From assembly GCA_020429465.1 (NCBI GenBank), contig JAGQLH010000076.1, positions 1 to 6,479 on the forward strand: DNA of 6,479 nucleotides, written 5' to 3'. This document shows positions 1 to 4,692 of the stretch, piece by piece. The notes beneath the pieces were generated by a model. It ran no database searches, was not told where the DNA came from, and saw only the letters and a program-made list of their open reading frames with translations. Within the stretch, counting starts at the first letter, position 1. Each line of letters opens with the position of its first letter. A program made the position numbers and the translations under genes. The DNA comes from Candidatus Dojkabacteria bacterium. Lineage in GTDB: Bacteria > Patescibacteriota > Dojkabacteria > B142 > WJKM01.

Positions 1-40
1 TGGAGGTGCTATTGGATATGGAGTTAGCGCCTTATTATAA
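1..40 (+). CDS. C-terminal end of a small glycine-rich protein (partial), paralogue of the next gene
   Basis: Reading from base 2, the frame gives GGAIGYGVSALL followed by TAA at 38-40; the rest of the gene lies outside the window. This 12-residue tail matches the end of the complete protein encoded at 66-383 (GFAIGTGVSSLI) at 8 of 12 positions, in the same orientation and only 25 bases upstream. The match makes a real gene end likely and suggests a tandem duplication. The tail is hydrophobic and rich in glycine, as expected for the end of a membrane helix. The function is unknown. The evidence is the paralogous match alone, because the piece is too short to judge otherwise. Confidence 0.55.
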   Translation, partial: GGAIGYGVSALL

Positions 41-65
41 TTACTATTTATTATATATTTGAAAT

Positions 66-383
66 ATGGTTCTGGAAGGATTACAACTTGGAGGAGAGTA
101 TTTACATGAATTTGGTTTTCAAGGTGTAGCTGGTTTGCAGGTGCAAAGGGTACAAGAATTTTTGGCAATGCAAGAGGCAGGAGGTGATATAACTATTTCA
201 CTGAGCAAAGCGTTACTCGTGGTAATTTGTACTGGAGCTGGGCTCCTAGTGGGATCACGTATAGACGAAAATGACCCAAATCAGAAAAGAGGATTAATAG
301 GAAATCAACTCACTGTAAAGGAGGGAGTTTGTGGATTAGTAGGATTTGCGATTGGAACTGGTGTAAGTAGTCTTATACCTTAG
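66..383 (+). CDS. Small glycine-rich membrane protein of unknown function (105 aa)
   Basis: I do not recognise this family. Residues 1-44 are mostly soluble, with two Gly-Gly steps. Two hydrophobic stretches follow, about residues 45-64 (ISLSKALLVVICTGAGLLVG) and 87-104, joined by a charged loop (SRIDENDPNQKR) that would lie outside the membrane. Both helices carry small-residue spacing (GAGLLVG, GLVGFAIGTG) of the type that lets helices pack tightly. The ATG at 66 has no clear Shine-Dalgarno; it follows an in-frame TGA at 60-62 and is the first in-frame ATG. A strong GGAGGAG at 90-96 points to an ATG at 106, but that frame stops after 7 codons. The C-terminus repeats that of the partial gene just upstream. 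The gene converges on the TfoX-like gene, with 4 bases between the stop codons. Confidence 0.6.
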   Translation: MVLEGLQLGGEYLHEFGFQGVAGLQVQRVQEFLAMQEAGGDITISLSKALLVVICTGAGLLVGSRIDENDPNQKRGLIGNQLTVKEGVCGLVGFAIGTGVSSLIP

Positions 384-392
384 AATACTAAG
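379..392. terminator. Short hairpin between convergent stop codons (possible weak bidirectional terminator)
   Basis: CTTAG at 379-383 and CTAAG at 388-392 form a perfect 5-bp stem with an AATA loop. The hairpin covers both stop codons of the convergent genes. It is AT-rich and has no clean T-run on either side, so termination activity is only a guess from its position. Confidence 0.25.
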
Positions 393-723
393 ACATATTT
401 CGTTTGCTTGCCAAATACGATTTTTCTACCCACGTAGAAACCTTATTAGGATCATCCATATCTTCCTGTGGAATCGTCCAATATCTCATTTTTGTAAATT
501 TGTGATTTCCTTTGCTATATTCAAATTGTGTACCGCCAGCACTTTTGAATGTATTTTCTACCGTCTCATCTGATTTGAAGTAGAGTTTTTCATAAGCAAT
601 AAGAGCAAAAATCACTCCATTCTTATATATTCCATACCCACCAAACATAGCGCGTGAAGTAACACCTGGAATATGTCCCAGTACATCGTTCATTACATAA
701 TTGTGGAATTCTTGTTTGTTCAT
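388..723 (-). CDS. TfoX N-terminal domain protein (111 aa)
   Basis: This is a stand-alone TfoX/Sxy N-terminal domain. Seen in the sequence are the hallmark RAMFGGYGIY at residues 24-33, the strand FALIAYEKLYFKSD at about 39-52 and the late motif MRYWTIPQEDMDDP at about 79-92. A final helix (about 95-106) fills the usual length of roughly 100-115 residues. The C-terminal TfoX domain of the gammaproteobacterial competence regulator is absent, so a role in competence should not be assumed; most stand-alone TfoX-N proteins have no known function. It is probably cytosolic, with no signal or membrane segment. The ATG at 721-723 has no Shine-Dalgarno. Upstream on the same strand are a paired-hairpin repeat and then the DUF1295 gene, whose stop lies 84 bases away. 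Family call confident, function unknown. Confidence 0.88.
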   Translation of the reverse strand: MNKQEFHNYVMNDVLGHIPGVTSRAMFGGYGIYKNGVIFALIAYEKLYFKSDETVENTFKSAGGTQFEYSKGNHKFTKMRYWTIPQEDMDDPNKVSTWVEKSYLASKRNMS

Positions 724-737
724 ATTATTCTGTTGTC

Positions 738-803
738 ATTCCGGACTCCGATCCGGAATCTTCATTGTTATTTTACTAGTCAGATCCCTGCCTTCGCAGG
801 GAT
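738..803. repeat. Paired palindromic repeat (REP-like, two hairpins)
   Basis: Two perfect stems sit in the 84-bp spacer between two minus-strand genes. Stem 1 is ATTCCGGA (738-745) with TCCGGAAT (752-759) and a 6-nt loop. Stem 2 is ATCCCTGC (784-791) with GCAGGGAT (796-803) and a CTTC loop. The outer ends, GTCATTCC at 735-742 and GGGATGAT at 799-806, are imperfectly inverted, so the whole unit resembles a small dispersed palindromic element. Very similar GTCATTCC...GGAATC and CCCTGCCTTCGCAGGGATGA elements recur through many small bacterial genomes; that is from memory, not a search. The element is GC-rich against its surroundings. It may also act as a terminator or RNA stabiliser for the DUF1295 transcript. 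Confidence 0.7.
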
Positions 804-807
804 GATA

Positions 808-1575
808 CTAAAGTCCAGGCCAGAACGCATTAGTCTCCTTTTTATATTCCTCAAAATCTTTATTACCCTCATATTTTTTCTCTAACATAGGGATTCCAGA
901 TACTCCAAGTATCAGGAATGTAATAGTCAGGGCACTAACAATAGCGTAACCGCCAAATTCAGAAGGAAGTGTAAAAATAAAAACTCCCCACCAGAATGTT
1001 ACCTCTCCAAAGTAGTTCGGGTGTCTAGTAAGTGACCATAATCCAGTAGTCATTAATTTCCCTTTATTTTCTTTTTTAGACTTAAAACGCGAAAGTTGGT
1101 AATCTCCAAGCGCTTCAAATGTAAGTCCAATAAGCGCCACAAATCCGCCAATAGCATGTATGAGAGTAATTTCACTGGAATTATCTTGGATAACAATAAC
1201 TAGCGGGGAAGAGATTACTAACATCAGTAATGCTTGGAGTACATATATCTGGAAAAATGACCGCACGTAAACAAACGAACCCCATTCTTCCCTCCATTGC
1301 GCATATCTAAAATCTTCCTTACCTTTTTTATTAATTAATCGAAAGAGGATATGCATCGCAAGTCGCATTCCCCAGGTAAGAATCAATCCAAAAAGCAGAA
1401 TATACCGAAGAGAGCCTTCCTGGGTGTAAATCAGTGTAGAGCCAATTACAACGAATCCAAGCCCCCAAGCAACATCTACAATGTCATTTCGTTTAAGAAT
1501 GATTGAGAGTGCAAATACAACTCCGAAGAAAATAGCAATATTTGTAAGTACGGCAGAGTATAGATCGGTAATCAT
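808..1575 (-). CDS. DUF1295 integral membrane protein (steroid 5-alpha-reductase/ICMT-like fold, 255 aa)
   Basis: The protein belongs to the DUF1295 family, related to the C-terminal domain of steroid 5-alpha reductases and isoprenylcysteine methyltransferases. Several hydrophobic segments (about residues 8-27, 35-51, 57-76, 108-130, 138-155, 189-205, 208-229) indicate an inner-membrane protein. Family marks visible are DVAWGLGF at 34-41, the arginine-rich WGMRLAMHILFR and FRYAQWREEWG blocks between 68 and 99, GLWSLTRHPNYFGEVTFWWG at 178-197, and the end motif LEKKYEGNKDFEEYKKETNAFWP (231-253). The RHPNYFGE region is the conserved cofactor-binding part of the fold; the true substrate is not known and could be a lipid. 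The length is typical. No Shine-Dalgarno precedes the ATG; a TAGTAT sequence lies 8 bases upstream (1584-1589). No lipid-modification gene is nearby. Confidence 0.88.
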   Translation of the reverse strand: MITDLYSAVLTNIAIFFGVVFALSIILKRNDIVDVAWGLGFVVIGSTLIYTQEGSLRYILLFGLILTWGMRLAMHILFRLINKKGKEDFRYAQWREEWGSFVYVRSFFQIYVLQALLMLVISSPLVIVIQDNSSEITLIHAIGGFVALIGLTFEALGDYQLSRFKSKKENKGKLMTTGLWSLTRHPNYFGEVTFWWGVFIFTLPSEFGGYAIVSALTITFLILGVSGIPMLEKKYEGNKDFEEYKKETNAFWPGL

Positions 1576-1621
1576 GACTTTTTATACTAATTTAGAATTA
1601 ATTAAATAGAACTTTGATGGA

Positions 1622-2548
1622 TCATATGTTTTCCTCTCCAAATGCCATAAGATACAGCACATTTCTATGTTCTGACTTTGCAAATGTCCTGTTTATTTTG
1701 CATGAATTTTGGATATCGATTAGGAAATCACCCCTTGTGGAGAGTGAGTGATTTGCCTCATGTTTAATTCTTGTTTCTAGTGTACTCTGAAAATTAAGTA
1801 ATTTACAACAAACCAGGAATTCAAATTTATTATCGAGGCTAATGTCTACATATCTTTCTGTAATAAAAAGTTCTAACTCTCTTAGCATTTGTTTATAAAT
1901 ATCACGGTGATTTTGAATAGGATTCGCATAGAAATTGGATGCATTGATAATACAATGTGTGTAATAGTAGATGAAAAGTGCTGGGGCTTTTTGCTTTATA
2001 TCTTTTCCTTGTTTAAGACCGATTGATAGTAAGCGTTTTGGATCTAGTTTATTTGTTGTATTTCCTAATTGCTCCAGGTAGTAATCAAATGTATACAAAA
2101 AATTAATAGCTAGCGTTGAAAGGGTAAGTAATGCTGATGGGTCTTCTAATAGTTGTCCTCTATATGACAAAAGATCCTGAGTTTCTATATGTCTAGTGAG
2201 GTATTCTGATAAATTTTTACCATAAATAGTGTGCATGTAGAGGTTATGCAGTAAGCATTTCATATATTTTTCTATAAGAGGATACTTCTCTATATATGGT
2301 TTTCGTAGATCCTGATGAACTCGTTGCTTTTTATTTTGTGAACCTGATAACTTTCTTTCGAAGCGTTCATTGATTTCCTCTTTAGTCGTGCCCAAAATAT
2401 AAGGACGGAGTCTATCTAGGTGTTTACGACTTACAGAATCTTTAAACCAGAGGTAATGACGAGAGAAAAAGTGGAATTGATGAGTTCCTAGGCGTGAATA
2501 TTCACTGAAGTAATAATCGTGAACTTTTTCGTATACGGACTTTGGCAT
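1622..2548 (-). CDS. Uncharacterised aromatic-rich helical protein (308 aa)
   Basis: I do not recognise a family. The protein looks cytosolic and almost wholly helical. It is unusually rich in Tyr, His and Phe, for example YEKVHDYYFSEYSRL at 6-20, HQFHFFSRHYLWF at 23-35, and LFIYYYTHCIINASNFYA at 191-208. The region 51-88 is strongly charged and may be an extended linker. Residues 139-160 are hydrophobic but broken by Asp and Tyr, more like a buried helix than a membrane segment. The C-terminal part (SLDNKFEFLVCCKLLNF at 237-253; KSEHRNVLYLM at 291-301) reads like a conserved domain end. No catalytic motif could be named. The ATG follows a TATAAT box by 8 bases, so the message is probably leaderless. 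The stop is TGA. The coding frame is clean over more than 300 codons, which supports a real gene. Confidence 0.8.
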   Translation of the reverse strand: MPKSVYEKVHDYYFSEYSRLGTHQFHFFSRHYLWFKDSVSRKHLDRLRPYILGTTKEEINERFERKLSGSQNKKQRVHQDLRKPYIEKYPLIEKYMKCLLHNLYMHTIYGKNLSEYLTRHIETQDLLSYRGQLLEDPSALLTLSTLAINFLYTFDYYLEQLGNTTNKLDPKRLLSIGLKQGKDIKQKAPALFIYYYTHCIINASNFYANPIQNHRDIYKQMLRELELFITERYVDISLDNKFEFLVCCKLLNFQSTLETRIKHEANHSLSTRGDFLIDIQNSCKINRTFAKSEHRNVLYLMAFGEENI

Positions 2549-2556
2549 AATAGTTG

Positions 2557-2573
2557 ATTATACCGTAATTATA
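2557..2573 (-). promoter_or_regulatory. Twin TATAAT boxes, probable leaderless promoter of the 308-aa gene
   Basis: On the minus strand two exact TATAAT hexamers lie in series, at 2568-2573 and 2557-2562. Only 8 bases separate the nearer one from the ATG at 2548. Transcription normally begins about 7 bases after a -10 box, so the RNA would start at or within a base or two of the ATG. The lack of any Shine-Dalgarno agrees with this. No good -35 is visible. Confidence 0.55.
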
Positions 2574-2579
2574 TTCTTT

Positions 2580-2602
2580 GGGGGTAAGGGGGAAATGTGG
2601 GG
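2580..2602 (+). other. Cluster of G-tracts (possible G-quadruplex/i-motif region)
   Basis: GGGGG (2580-2584), GGGGG (2588-2592) and GGGG (2599-2602) are separated by 3 and 6 bases, with a further GG at 2611-2612. The tract lies between the end of the frameshifted gene and the promoter of the 308-aa gene, and the minus-strand transcript would carry the C-rich copy. Only three long tracts exist, so a standard three-layer intramolecular quadruplex is not assured. Confidence 0.4.
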
Positions 2603-2622
2603 ATATACGTGGCTGAAAGAAA

Positions 2623-2876
2623 TCACTTATCACAATATATAATTGTACTCTTTGTCTTAGGAAAGAAACTTCTGATACCACCAGTATCAGCGCTAACGAT
2701 CACCCTTATATCCCATTCTTTTTGTTATCCCATAAATAATCTACTTCAATAGCAACTTCTTTTCCTGATTCGGCAATAATTGTTTCTGTCTCCACTGTAC
2801 CAACTTTTAGTTTCAATTCCTGAAAAGAATTTGATTTAATTTCTTCAAGTTTCTGGTTTAGTACTTCTTTTAGCAT
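2623..2876 (-). pseudogene. Small conserved-looking gene (about 85 aa) interrupted by a one-base frameshift
   Basis: From the ATG at 2874-2876 the first frame reads MLKEVLNQKLEEIKSNSF... to ...VAIEVDYLWDNKKNGI and stops at TAA 2706-2708 after 56 codons. The reading continues without a break in the -1 frame as DIRVIVSADTGGIRSFFPKT... through YCDK to TGA at 2623-2625. Joining the two gives an acidic helical N-terminus followed by a beta-rich segment (EVDYLWDNKKNGDIRVIVSAD) with natural strand alternation. One extra G in the GGG at 2712-2714 would restore the frame. The -1 frame has a stop at 2725-2727, so the shift must lie between about 2706 and 2727. It may be a genuine pseudogene, a base-calling error, or a programmed -1 shift at AAAAAG (2718-2723). 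The function is unknown. The start has only GAG directly before it. Confidence 0.7.
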
Positions 2877-3001
2877 CTCTATAAACGTATATTGAGAAAA
2901 TGGCGGAGAGCTTGGAACGATGCTCGAACATCTTTATCTAAAAATCTATTACTTGAGATTTCTAAGGTATCCTTTGGTCAAAAAATTGACGATTGAAACG
3001 A

Positions 3002-3382
3002 TTATCTCATCGAGTGAAGACCAAACATATTTCCTTCAGTATCCAAGCAAAGTGAGATGAATCCATTTTTCCCGATACTCATTTTAGGTTTGACGATTTT
3101 TCCACCAGCAGAGATCACTCTTGATTCTTCTGTTATGCAGTCCTCAGAGTGAAAGTATATGAGAGTACTATTTCCTCCTGCACTAAACCCTTCCATTTTA
3201 ATGAGAGCTCCTGCAGAACCATATGTTTCCATGTCCCCTGGAAAGCTCACCATTATTATGTTCTGGTCAGATGAATCTTCTAGTGGTTCTAATTTGGTGT
3301 CAAACACCGTTTCATAGAACTTTACAGATCTGTCCATGTCATCTACGTAGATTTCAAACCAAGTTGCTTTCTGTGTTTTCAT
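3002..3382 (-). CDS. VOC family protein (glyoxalase/bleomycin-resistance fold, 126 aa)
   Basis: This is a single-module vicinal-oxygen-chelate protein. With the start used here, WFEIYVDDMDRSVKFYETVF (about residues 8-27) is the classic first strand plus helix. GALIKMEGF and STLIYFHSEDCITEESRVISAGGKIVKPKMSI form the second beta-alpha unit, and FISLCLDTEGNMFGLHS is the closing strand pair. The usual first-strand metal ligand His is replaced by Glu (WFE), and EGNMFGLHS ends the domain, so metal binding and substrate remain open. VOC proteins act as dimers in the cytosol on varied small molecules. I place the start at 3382 because GGAG (3389-3392) sits 6 bases before it; an ATG at 3394 would add MENN but has no Shine-Dalgarno. 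The gene follows the DUF1801 gene by 36 bases, so the two are probably co-transcribed. Confidence 0.87.
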   Translation of the reverse strand: MKTQKATWFEIYVDDMDRSVKFYETVFDTKLEPLEDSSDQNIIMVSFPGDMETYGSAGALIKMEGFSAGGNSTLIYFHSEDCITEESRVISAGGKIVKPKMSIGKNGFISLCLDTEGNMFGLHSMR

Positions 3383-3388
3383 ATTATT

Positions 3389-3392
3389 CTCC
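3389..3392 (-). promoter_or_regulatory. Shine-Dalgarno GGAG that fixes the VOC start
   Basis: GGAG followed by 6 bases (AATAAT) and ATG at 3382 is the only strong ribosome binding site on the minus strand of this window. It overlaps the upstream in-frame ATG (ATGGAG), which is why the inner ATG is preferred. Confidence 0.6.
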
Positions 3393-3418
3393 ATTAAGGT
3401 AACGTTATTAAGATATTA

Positions 3419-3793
3419 TTAACATTGTTTAGGGTCTTTCCACTTTGCATCTTTTTCTATGTAGTTTTTGTATCTTGCCTTTACCATTTTCTCTATCAAT
3501 TTTTTCGGAAATGGTTTGCTGTATGGAAATTGAACTGATCCTTTAGCAGATTTGTATTCCTTTATTTCTTCTTTATATTCCTCTAAGACTTCAGGTGTTG
3601 GATAAAATCCGATATGGTTTTTATACGCTGCATATACAATAAGGACTCTTTTTAATGAGTATGCAGGCTTACCCCATTTGAAACCTTCTTCGGCTTCAGG
3701 AAATACTTTCAAGCAAATTTTTCTAATTGTTTGCAATTTCTCTTGAACTTCTTTATCGAAACTAGAAATATATTTTTCAAGTTCTTTATTCAT
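3419..3793 (-). CDS. DUF1801 (YdhG/Fra-like) protein (124 aa)
   Basis: The protein is a DUF1801 domain, a small frataxin-like alpha/beta fold. Some members, such as the Bacillus Fra/YdhG type, have been linked to iron delivery; this one's role is inferred only from family. Visible marks are the amphipathic helices MNKELEKYISSF and VQEKLQTIRKICLKVFPEAEE (about 1-36), FKWGKPAYSL at 38-47, AAYKNHIGFYPTPEVL at 55-70, KGSVQFPYSKPFP at 84-96 and a final lysine-rich helix to about 112. The length is typical. It is probably cytosolic and is first in a likely operon with the VOC gene. A promoter with a TATAAT box lies 34 bases upstream of the ATG, and the leader has no Shine-Dalgarno. A second DUF1801 gene starts at 6281 on the other strand. 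Confidence 0.9.
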   Translation of the reverse strand: MNKELEKYISSFDKEVQEKLQTIRKICLKVFPEAEEGFKWGKPAYSLKRVLIVYAAYKNHIGFYPTPEVLEEYKEEIKEYKSAKGSVQFPYSKPFPKKLIEKMVKARYKNYIEKDAKWKDPKQC

Positions 3794-3827
3794 ATTTTGA
3801 GGTTAATGATTTAGCTCGAACTTCTAA

Positions 3828-3855
3828 ATTATACCTCAAAGAAAGGGCTGGTTAA
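3828..3855 (-). promoter_or_regulatory. Promoter of the DUF1801-VOC operon
   Basis: On the minus strand TTAACC (3850-3855, 4 of 6 matches to TTGACA) is 16 bases from an exact TATAAT (3828-3833). Transcription would start near 3821, giving a leader of about 28 bases before the ATG at 3793. The -35 is also one arm of an inverted repeat (3850-3858 with 3862-3870: GGTTAAGAT/ATTTTAACC, one wobble pair, GAA loop), which could influence promoter use or end the tRNA transcript. Confidence 0.5.
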
Positions 3856-3922
3856 GATGAAATTTTAACCGTTCTGATCTTCTTAAATTTGAAAAGCTTT
3901 TATAGCAACATGGTTGAAGATT

Positions 3923-4007
3923 CGGAGAGGACAGGATTCGAACCTGCGGTGCCGTGAGGCACACAGTCTTTCCAGGACTGCCATTTAAACCACTCATGCA
4001 CCTCTCC
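3923..4007 (-). tRNA. tRNA-Ser (anticodon GGA)
   Basis: The minus-strand RNA folds as a full class II cloverleaf of 85 bases. The acceptor stem is GGAGAGG (4001-4007) with CCTCTCC (3924-3930), 7 perfect pairs, and the discriminator at 3923 is G, as is usual for serine. The anticodon stem CAGTC/GACTG encloses the loop CTGGAAA, giving anticodon GGA, which reads UCC and UCU. The long variable arm GTGCC-TCAC-GGCAC marks the serine class, and GGTTCGAATCC gives the T-loop. The 3' CCA is not encoded, so it must be added by the nucleotidyltransferase. Confidence 0.97.
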
Positions 4008-4021
4008 AAGTGTGTGGATGT

Positions 4022-4027
4022 ATTATA
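4022..4027 (-). promoter_or_regulatory. -10 box of the tRNA-Ser gene
   Basis: An exact TATAAT on the minus strand ends 14 bases before the first base of the tRNA, which places the RNA start a few bases upstream of the mature 5' end. The -35 region is only weakly matched (around ATTTAT with a 17-base spacer). Confidence 0.55.
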
Positions 4028-4063
4028 CATGATAAATGTAGTGGATAAATAAATTTTATCATG
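4028..4063. repeat. 9-bp inverted repeat upstream of the tRNA-Ser -10 box
   Basis: CATGATAAA (4028-4036) and TTTATCATG (4055-4063) are perfect inverted arms separated by 18 bases. The dyad begins directly next to the -10 box and spans the expected -35 region, inside the divergent spacer between the tRNA and the plus-strand genes. It could be an operator or a chance AT-rich palindrome. Confidence 0.45.
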
Positions 4064-4131
4064 AGCGGGATTGGTGATTTTTAATGTAAAATTGGGTGTA
4101 GACGTAGCACTTTATTTTTTATGGAACACTC

Positions 4132-4326
4132 ATGGCAAACCTAATGGATTTATCTGAATGTTTAGCAAAAGAAGGGCGACTGGCACAGAAATACGAAGGT
4201 TATCGTAATGAAGCAACGAATGATGACTTTAAAAATTCCCTCAATGAACTTAAAAGGCTTTCCATCCAGAAAATGAAAATTCTCCACGAAATAATTTCTG
4301 AAGGACCATGGTTACAAGATGAATAA
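4132..4326 (+). CDS. Small helical protein (64 aa), overlaps csaA-like gene
   Basis: I do not recognise a family. The sequence reads as two amphipathic helices, about residues 6-27 (DLSECLAKEGRLAQKYEGYRNE, shown by its heptad-like pattern) and 30-56 (NDDFKNSLNELKRLSIQKMKILHEII), joined by a short Ala-Thr-Asn turn. This helical hairpin with an E...Y pattern and a late H-E-I-I faintly recalls half of a ferritin-like bundle, but the full set of metal ligands is not present, so that is only a thought. A GGA 6 bases before the ATG may serve as a weak ribosome site. Its last 8 bases overlap the start of the CsaA-like gene in another frame, which implies translational coupling and a shared transcript. 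It is the first gene of the plus-strand run. Confidence 0.65.
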   Translation: MANLMDLSECLAKEGRLAQKYEGYRNEATNDDFKNSLNELKRLSIQKMKILHEIISEGPWLQDE

Positions 4327-4654
4327 GATTACAATAGAACAATTTAAAGAAGTTGATATCCGAGTAGGCCAAATCATAAAAATAACTCATCTAAAAGATG
4401 GTAAGTATTCAACACATAAACTACAAATTAATTTTGGTAAAGAAATTGGTATAAAACAATCTTGTGCCCGACTCGTTAATTATTCAGATGAAGAACTTCA
4501 GAATAAATTTATTGTAGGAATCCTCAACTTCCCCCCAAAACAGATAGGAAAAAATATGTCTGAGGTACTAATTTTAGGAGTTCCTGACGAAAATGGTGAG
4601 TGTATTCTACTAAGTCCAGATAATAGTGTTCCAATGGGAGGGAGAGTGTACTAG
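4319..4654 (+). CDS. csaA: CsaA-like free-standing tRNA-binding-domain protein (111 aa)
   Basis: The protein is a single OB-fold tRNA-binding domain, the module also found at the end of methionyl- and phenylalanyl-tRNA synthetases. Its 111 residues match the size of CsaA, a dimeric cytosolic protein described as a secretion-related chaperone able to bind tRNA-like and peptide ligands. Clear marks are VDIRVGQIIKI at 12-22, HKLQINFGKEIGIKQS at 33-48, a YSDEELQNKFIVGILNFPP block (55-73), KQIGKNMSEVLILG at 74-87 and LLSPDNSVPMGGRV at 97-110. The segment before HKLQI (KDGKYST) lacks the proline-rich loop usual in CsaA. The start overlaps the preceding gene by 8 bases and has no close Shine-Dalgarno, so coupled translation is likely. 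The family call is firm; the chaperone role is inferred from family. Confidence 0.88.
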   Translation: MNKITIEQFKEVDIRVGQIIKITHLKDGKYSTHKLQINFGKEIGIKQSCARLVNYSDEELQNKFIVGILNFPPKQIGKNMSEVLILGVPDENGECILLSPDNSVPMGGRVY

Positions 4655-4684
4655 AATTAAGGCACACTATCTAAAAATATTATT

Positions 4685-4689
4685 AGGTG
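4685..4689 (+). promoter_or_regulatory. Shine-Dalgarno AGGTG choosing the start of the small membrane protein
   Basis: AGGTG with a few bases before ATG 4693 is a usable ribosome site. It overlaps an in-frame GTG at 4687, which therefore is probably part of the binding site and not the start codon. Confidence 0.45.
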
Positions 4690-4692
4690 CAT

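Noticed and set aside
90..129. GGAGGAG followed by ATG at 106 as a strong start
   Set aside because: The frame ends after 7 codons (MNLVFKV). The same bases code Gly-Gly-Glu in the 105-aa protein. An indel at this point could not be excluded but nothing supports it.
673..885. Plus-strand 70-codon open frame
   Set aside because: It runs opposite to the TfoX-N start, the hairpin repeat and the DUF1295 end. Part of it is translated repeat, and it has no ribosome site or domain.
2845..2931. 28-codon minus-strand frame starting MFEHRSKL
   Set aside because: It overlaps the N-terminal half of the frameshifted gene in another frame, has no Shine-Dalgarno and no sign of a continuing protein.
2977..2990. 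Hairpin GTCAA-AAAA-TTGAC after the VOC stop
   Set aside because: The stem is only 5 bp and no T-run follows on the minus strand, so it is not a convincing terminator.
3836..4030. Minus-strand 64-codon open frame
   Set aside because: It is the tRNA-Ser gene and its flanks read as protein.
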